DNA of 8,272 nt from NCBI GenBank assembly GCA_021828935.1, contig JAJZCU010000073.1:1-8272 (forward strand). The letters run 5' to 3'. Under the pieces are notes generated by a model, which worked only from the letters and a program-made list of their open reading frames with translations, had not been told where the DNA came from and made no database searches. The DNA is from Planctomycetota bacterium. GTDB lineage: Bacteria; Planctomycetota; Phycisphaerae; WQYP01. Below are positions 6,006-8,272 of the stretch, one piece after another (position 1 is the stretch's first letter; the number at the start of each line of letters is the position of its first letter). The position numbers were made by a program, and so were the translations under genes.

Positions 6006-8090
6006 ATGCTCACCAACCTATTGGCGTCTGGCGCAGGCCGGACGCTTTCCGCCGCGACCATCATGGTCGCCACGGTTGCCATTCTTGCCGCAGCGCCTTG
6101 CGCCGGCGCGCGCGTGCTGCCCGCCGGCTGGCCGTATCGCCGGGCCTTGAAGTTCAAGCCTGTTCCGCTGCGCGGCGCTCCGGGCCCCAATGAGGCCTGG
6201 GCTCAGTTTTATACCAATAAAGCCCGCCAGCCCAACGGCAATGATCTGCGCATCACCAACGGCGCACGCATCGTCATGCCCATGAAAATTATTCGCATTT
6301 CCCCGCACGACGACTTGGTGCGCGTCATCTTTGCCGCCCGGGGCCAGCGCCCTTTTTTCGCCTGGTGGGGCAATCCGCACGCCGGCCCTTCAAAACAGCC
6401 GCCGCTGAAAATTCAACGCAGCGTTTTTATGAACATCTTCCGTTATCCCGGCGGCGCCGTGAATTCCACCCAGGCCGTGAACAACCAGTTTGCGCGCGCG
6501 GGGCGCCCTTTGGACGGCCTGGTGATTCCGCAAATTTTTATTGGATATGATCCGCTGGGCAGCGGCCGACGCGACATGCTTCGCTACCGCGCCCTGCTGC
6601 ACATCACGCAGGGCGGCCTGTACCACTTCGCATTTGACGTTGACGACGCCGGCTATGTGCGCCTGAATCACAAGACTATTTTGATAAAACGCAACGGCGG
6701 GGGAATGATGGGCAACGTGCGCTTCAAAACCGCCGTGCAACTCAAGCCCGGCTGGTATCCCGTGACGGCGGCGCAAATCAACTTCGCGGGCCCCACGGGC
6801 ATTGCCTTTGATTGGCGCATGCCGGGCCACAAGCGCTATGCCCCTGTTCCGCCACCTGCTTTCGCGCCGATTTTTCACGCCCACGCCGGCCCGCTGAAAA
6901 AGTTCGGCCTGCCGTATGTCGCCGATTTTCGCGTCCAGCCGTCCGCTGAAACATTTGTCCCGCCCAAATTTTACTTCACGCGGTACATCTTTGAAGCCCG
7001 CGTACCGGCGTCGTTTACGCCGCGCGTCACATGGACATTTGGCGATGGCCAGCGCGGCCAGGGATTGCGCCTCAGCCACGAATTTTTGCATTCCGGCATT
7101 TATACCGTCCACATGACCGTACATCAGGCCGGCCACAGTTTTTCCGCCACCCGGCGCATTCATGTGCCGTTCCGCCCGTATTCTCTGTTTCCCCATCCGC
7201 CGCGGGACACCGCCGCAACTGTCGGGAAATTGTTGTCAGAATACAATCTCAAGGCGTTGTCCGGGGCCGATCTTCGCCGCGGCATGCTTTTTTTTCGCGG
7301 TTACCCCAATGCCGCCCAGCGGATGCGCTGGGGCCTGGCCTGGGCCGCCGCCGCCACGCCGCAATCGCCCCAAACCGTGTGGCATGACGGTCGGCAATTG
7401 GCCCGCTTCCTGATTGTTCACCGCCACTTCAAGGCCGCCGCCAGGGCCTATTTGTTGATGACGCACAAGCCGTTGCCCGCATGGTTGAAGGCCAAAGTGA
7501 TGGCCGCGTATGCGCGCACCGTCTGTTACTTCACGCCGCAATTTGCCGGCCGCGCCGCCGCACTGCGCACACGTCTGCATGCCTGGATGGCCGGCGTAAT
7601 CGCCCACGCGCCCGCCGCCCGCCACACCCTGCTGGTGGCCCTGGCCGATGTTGCCGTGGCCGCTGGCAGCGGCAAACAGGCCAGCGCCGAAATTAAAAAG
7701 GCCGGCATCACCGGCACGCAGCAAACCAAGTGGCAGGTGATTCGAGAAGGCGTGCTGGCCCGCAACGCCGAAAATTATATTCATTATGACCATACTGATC
7801 TGGCCGCCCACATTCTTGACCGCTGGGAAAACCGCTATCCGCCGGCGATCGCCCGCGGCTACACCCGGCTCTTACGCATGAAATTGTTCGAAAAGCTCAA
7901 TCACCCCCGGGCCGCGGCGCGCATCGCCCGCGAGTATGTGCGCGCCTATCCCCGCTCCTTTTACGCCGATCATCTGCTATTCCGCGCGTACCACGATCTT
8001 CTGGCGGCGCACCAGCAGCAGCAGGCCCAGGCGGTGGCGGCAAAACTTAAGAAAGATTACCCCGAGTCGCCGTATGCCAGCAAGATATAG
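6006..8090 (+). CDS. Secreted multidomain protein: DUF2341-like, PA14-like, PKD, C-terminal helical repeats
   Basis: This 694-residue protein is predicted to be exported and probably binds carbohydrate or another extracellular ligand; no enzymatic motif is recognisable. Residues 1-35 form a signal peptide with a long n-region, hydrophobic core at about 17-31 and likely cleavage after CAGA (32-35). Residues 37-125 (GWPYRRALKF, NGNDLRITNGARIVMP) resemble DUF2341. Residues about 195-273 resemble PA14: a strand before GGLYHFAFDVDDAGYVRLNH, then LKPGWYPVTA and IAFDWRMPG. A PKD fold follows at about 325-388, with WTFGDG (343-348) and HEFLHSGIYTVHMTV (358-372). From about 400 to the end it is alpha-helical and Ala-rich, reminiscent of TPR-like repeats, with a Gln run at 670-673. 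Cys32 is not in a lipobox, so a lipoprotein is unlikely. The PKD call is strong, PA14 moderate and DUF2341 tentative. It follows the SDR by 57 nt. Confidence 0.85.
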   Translation: MLTNLLASGAGRTLSAATIMVATVAILAAAPCAGARVLPAGWPYRRALKFKPVPLRGAPGPNEAWAQFYTNKARQPNGNDLRITNGARIVMPMKIIRISPHDDLVRVIFAARGQRPFFAWWGNPHAGPSKQPPLKIQRSVFMNIFRYPGGAVNSTQAVNNQFARAGRPLDGLVIPQIFIGYDPLGSGRRDMLRYRALLHITQGGLYHFAFDVDDAGYVRLNHKTILIKRNGGGMMGNVRFKTAVQLKPGWYPVTAAQINFAGPTGIAFDWRMPGHKRYAPVPPPAFAPIFHAHAGPLKKFGLPYVADFRVQPSAETFVPPKFYFTRYIFEARVPASFTPRVTWTFGDGQRGQGLRLSHEFLHSGIYTVHMTVHQAGHSFSATRRIHVPFRPYSLFPHPPRDTAATVGKLLSEYNLKALSGADLRRGMLFFRGYPNAAQRMRWGLAWAAAATPQSPQTVWHDGRQLARFLIVHRHFKAAARAYLLMTHKPLPAWLKAKVMAAYARTVCYFTPQFAGRAAALRTRLHAWMAGVIAHAPAARHTLLVALADVAVAAGSGKQASAEIKKAGITGTQQTKWQVIREGVLARNAENYIHYDHTDLAAHILDRWENRYPPAIARGYTRLLRMKLFEKLNHPRAAARIAREYVRAYPRSFYADHLLFRAYHDLLAAHQQQQAQAVAAKLKKDYPESPYASKI

Positions 8091-8186
8091 CCCCATCAGC
8101 GGGCGTTCCGGCTACGCGAACGGCTGGCCACCGTCGGCAGTGCAGATTGTTGGATGCCCGCGCCGGTGGAAGGTCATAAAATAAAC

Positions 8187-8221
8187 CGCTGAGGCGCGAA
8201 GAGCGCTGAGACGACGTGGAG
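8187..8221. repeat. Degenerate 8-9 nt periodic element, copy 2
   Basis: After AATAAAC come CGCTGAGG (8187-8194), CGCGAAGAG (8195-8203), CGCTGAGA (8204-8211) and CGACGTGGAG (8212-8221). CGCTGAG is repeated exactly 17 nt apart. It resembles the series at 4869-4900 in unit size, composition and intergenic position. The putative RBS of the next gene overlaps its right end. Confidence 0.45.
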
Positions 8222-8222
8222 G
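8218..8222 (+). promoter_or_regulatory. Strong Shine-Dalgarno GGAGG before a GTG start
   Basis: GGAGG lies 7 nt before GTG at 8230, the best-spaced and longest RBS match on the plus strand of this window. It overlaps the repeat-like sequence at 8187-8221, so it could be a by-product of that element rather than a selected RBS. Confidence 0.45.
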
Positions 8223-8229
8223 AACGCGC

Positions 8230-8272
8230 GTGAGTTTTGACGCTTGCATTGGCGCCCCCGGGGGGGGGGCAA
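8230..8272 (+). CDS. Possible 5' end of a further gene, cut by the window edge
   Basis: From GTG 8230 the frame is open to the edge and reads VSFDACIGAPGGGA, too short to identify. The support is the well-spaced GGAGG and the conserved direction of transcription. The frame passes through CCCCC followed by ten Gs (8260-8269), where any length error would shift it. It could equally be non-coding sequence. Confidence 0.3.
   Translation, partial: MSFDACIGAPGGGA

Noticed and set aside
6390..7811. Long minus-strand frames opposite the PA14/PKD gene
   Set aside because: The plus-strand protein has a signal peptide, PKD and PA14-like motifs over the same region; the antisense frames are shadows.
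8091..8186. Small frames and CGTTC/GAACG hairpin after the PA14/PKD gene
   Set aside because: The hairpin has only five pairs and no T-tract, and the frames lack starts with ribosome-binding sites; I see no gene or terminator here.
1..8272. CRISPR arrays, insertion sequences, toxin-antitoxin or defence genes, tRNA
   Set aside because: No regularly spaced direct repeats with unique spacers, no transposase or integrase motifs, no small paired toxin-antitoxin frames and no tRNA-like sequence were seen on either strand.

Overview
The window is GC-rich, densely coding bacterial DNA. The gene content suggests a free-living, polysaccharide-degrading member of the Planctomycetota/Verrucomicrobiota/Acidobacteriota type, with Planctomycetota (Phycisphaerae-like) my best guess. 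It includes a Tat-exported GH27 glycoside hydrolase, a large secreted protein combining DUF2341-like, PA14-like and PKD modules, an EboC-like UbiA protein and a PITRM/PreP-type M16C peptidase. The taxonomic guess rests on gene content and style, not on a marker gene.

Layout. Positions 1-1243 hold, on the minus strand, the N-terminal 414 residues of an M16C metallopeptidase that runs off the left edge. Positions 1244-1611 are a divergent intergenic region. It carries a perfect 36-bp palindrome, an inverted repeat around a likely -10 box for the peptidase, and candidate promoter and RBS signals for the rightward genes. From 1612 to 8090 five genes all read rightwards: GH27 alpha-galactosidase-like enzyme, UbiA/EboC-like membrane protein, stand-alone Lon N-terminal (substrate-binding) domain protein, extended SDR of the NAD(P)-dependent epimerase type, and the secreted PA14/PKD protein. 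The gaps between them are 72, 104, 105 and 57 nt. A sixth gene may begin at a GTG at 8230 behind a strong GGAGG and run off the right edge through a run of ten Gs.

How the genes may work together. The GH27 enzyme (exported, sugar cleavage), the SDR (sugar or nucleotide-sugar chemistry) and the secreted PA14/PKD protein (PA14 and PKD domains often accompany carbohydrate handling) could share a glycan-related role. The UbiA-like and Lon-domain genes between them have no obvious link to sugars. The gaps of about 100 nt allow several transcription units, so a single operon is not demonstrated.

I found no CRISPR array, insertion sequence, integrase, tRNA or rRNA. The main oddities are the palindrome, two copies of a degenerate 8-9 nt periodic element in intergenic DNA (about 4869-4900 and 8187-8221), a UbiA protein lacking the second Asp-rich motif, a GH27 active site whose C2-recognition positions look like alpha-N-acetylgalactosaminidase rather than alpha-galactosidase, and the G10 tract at the right edge.
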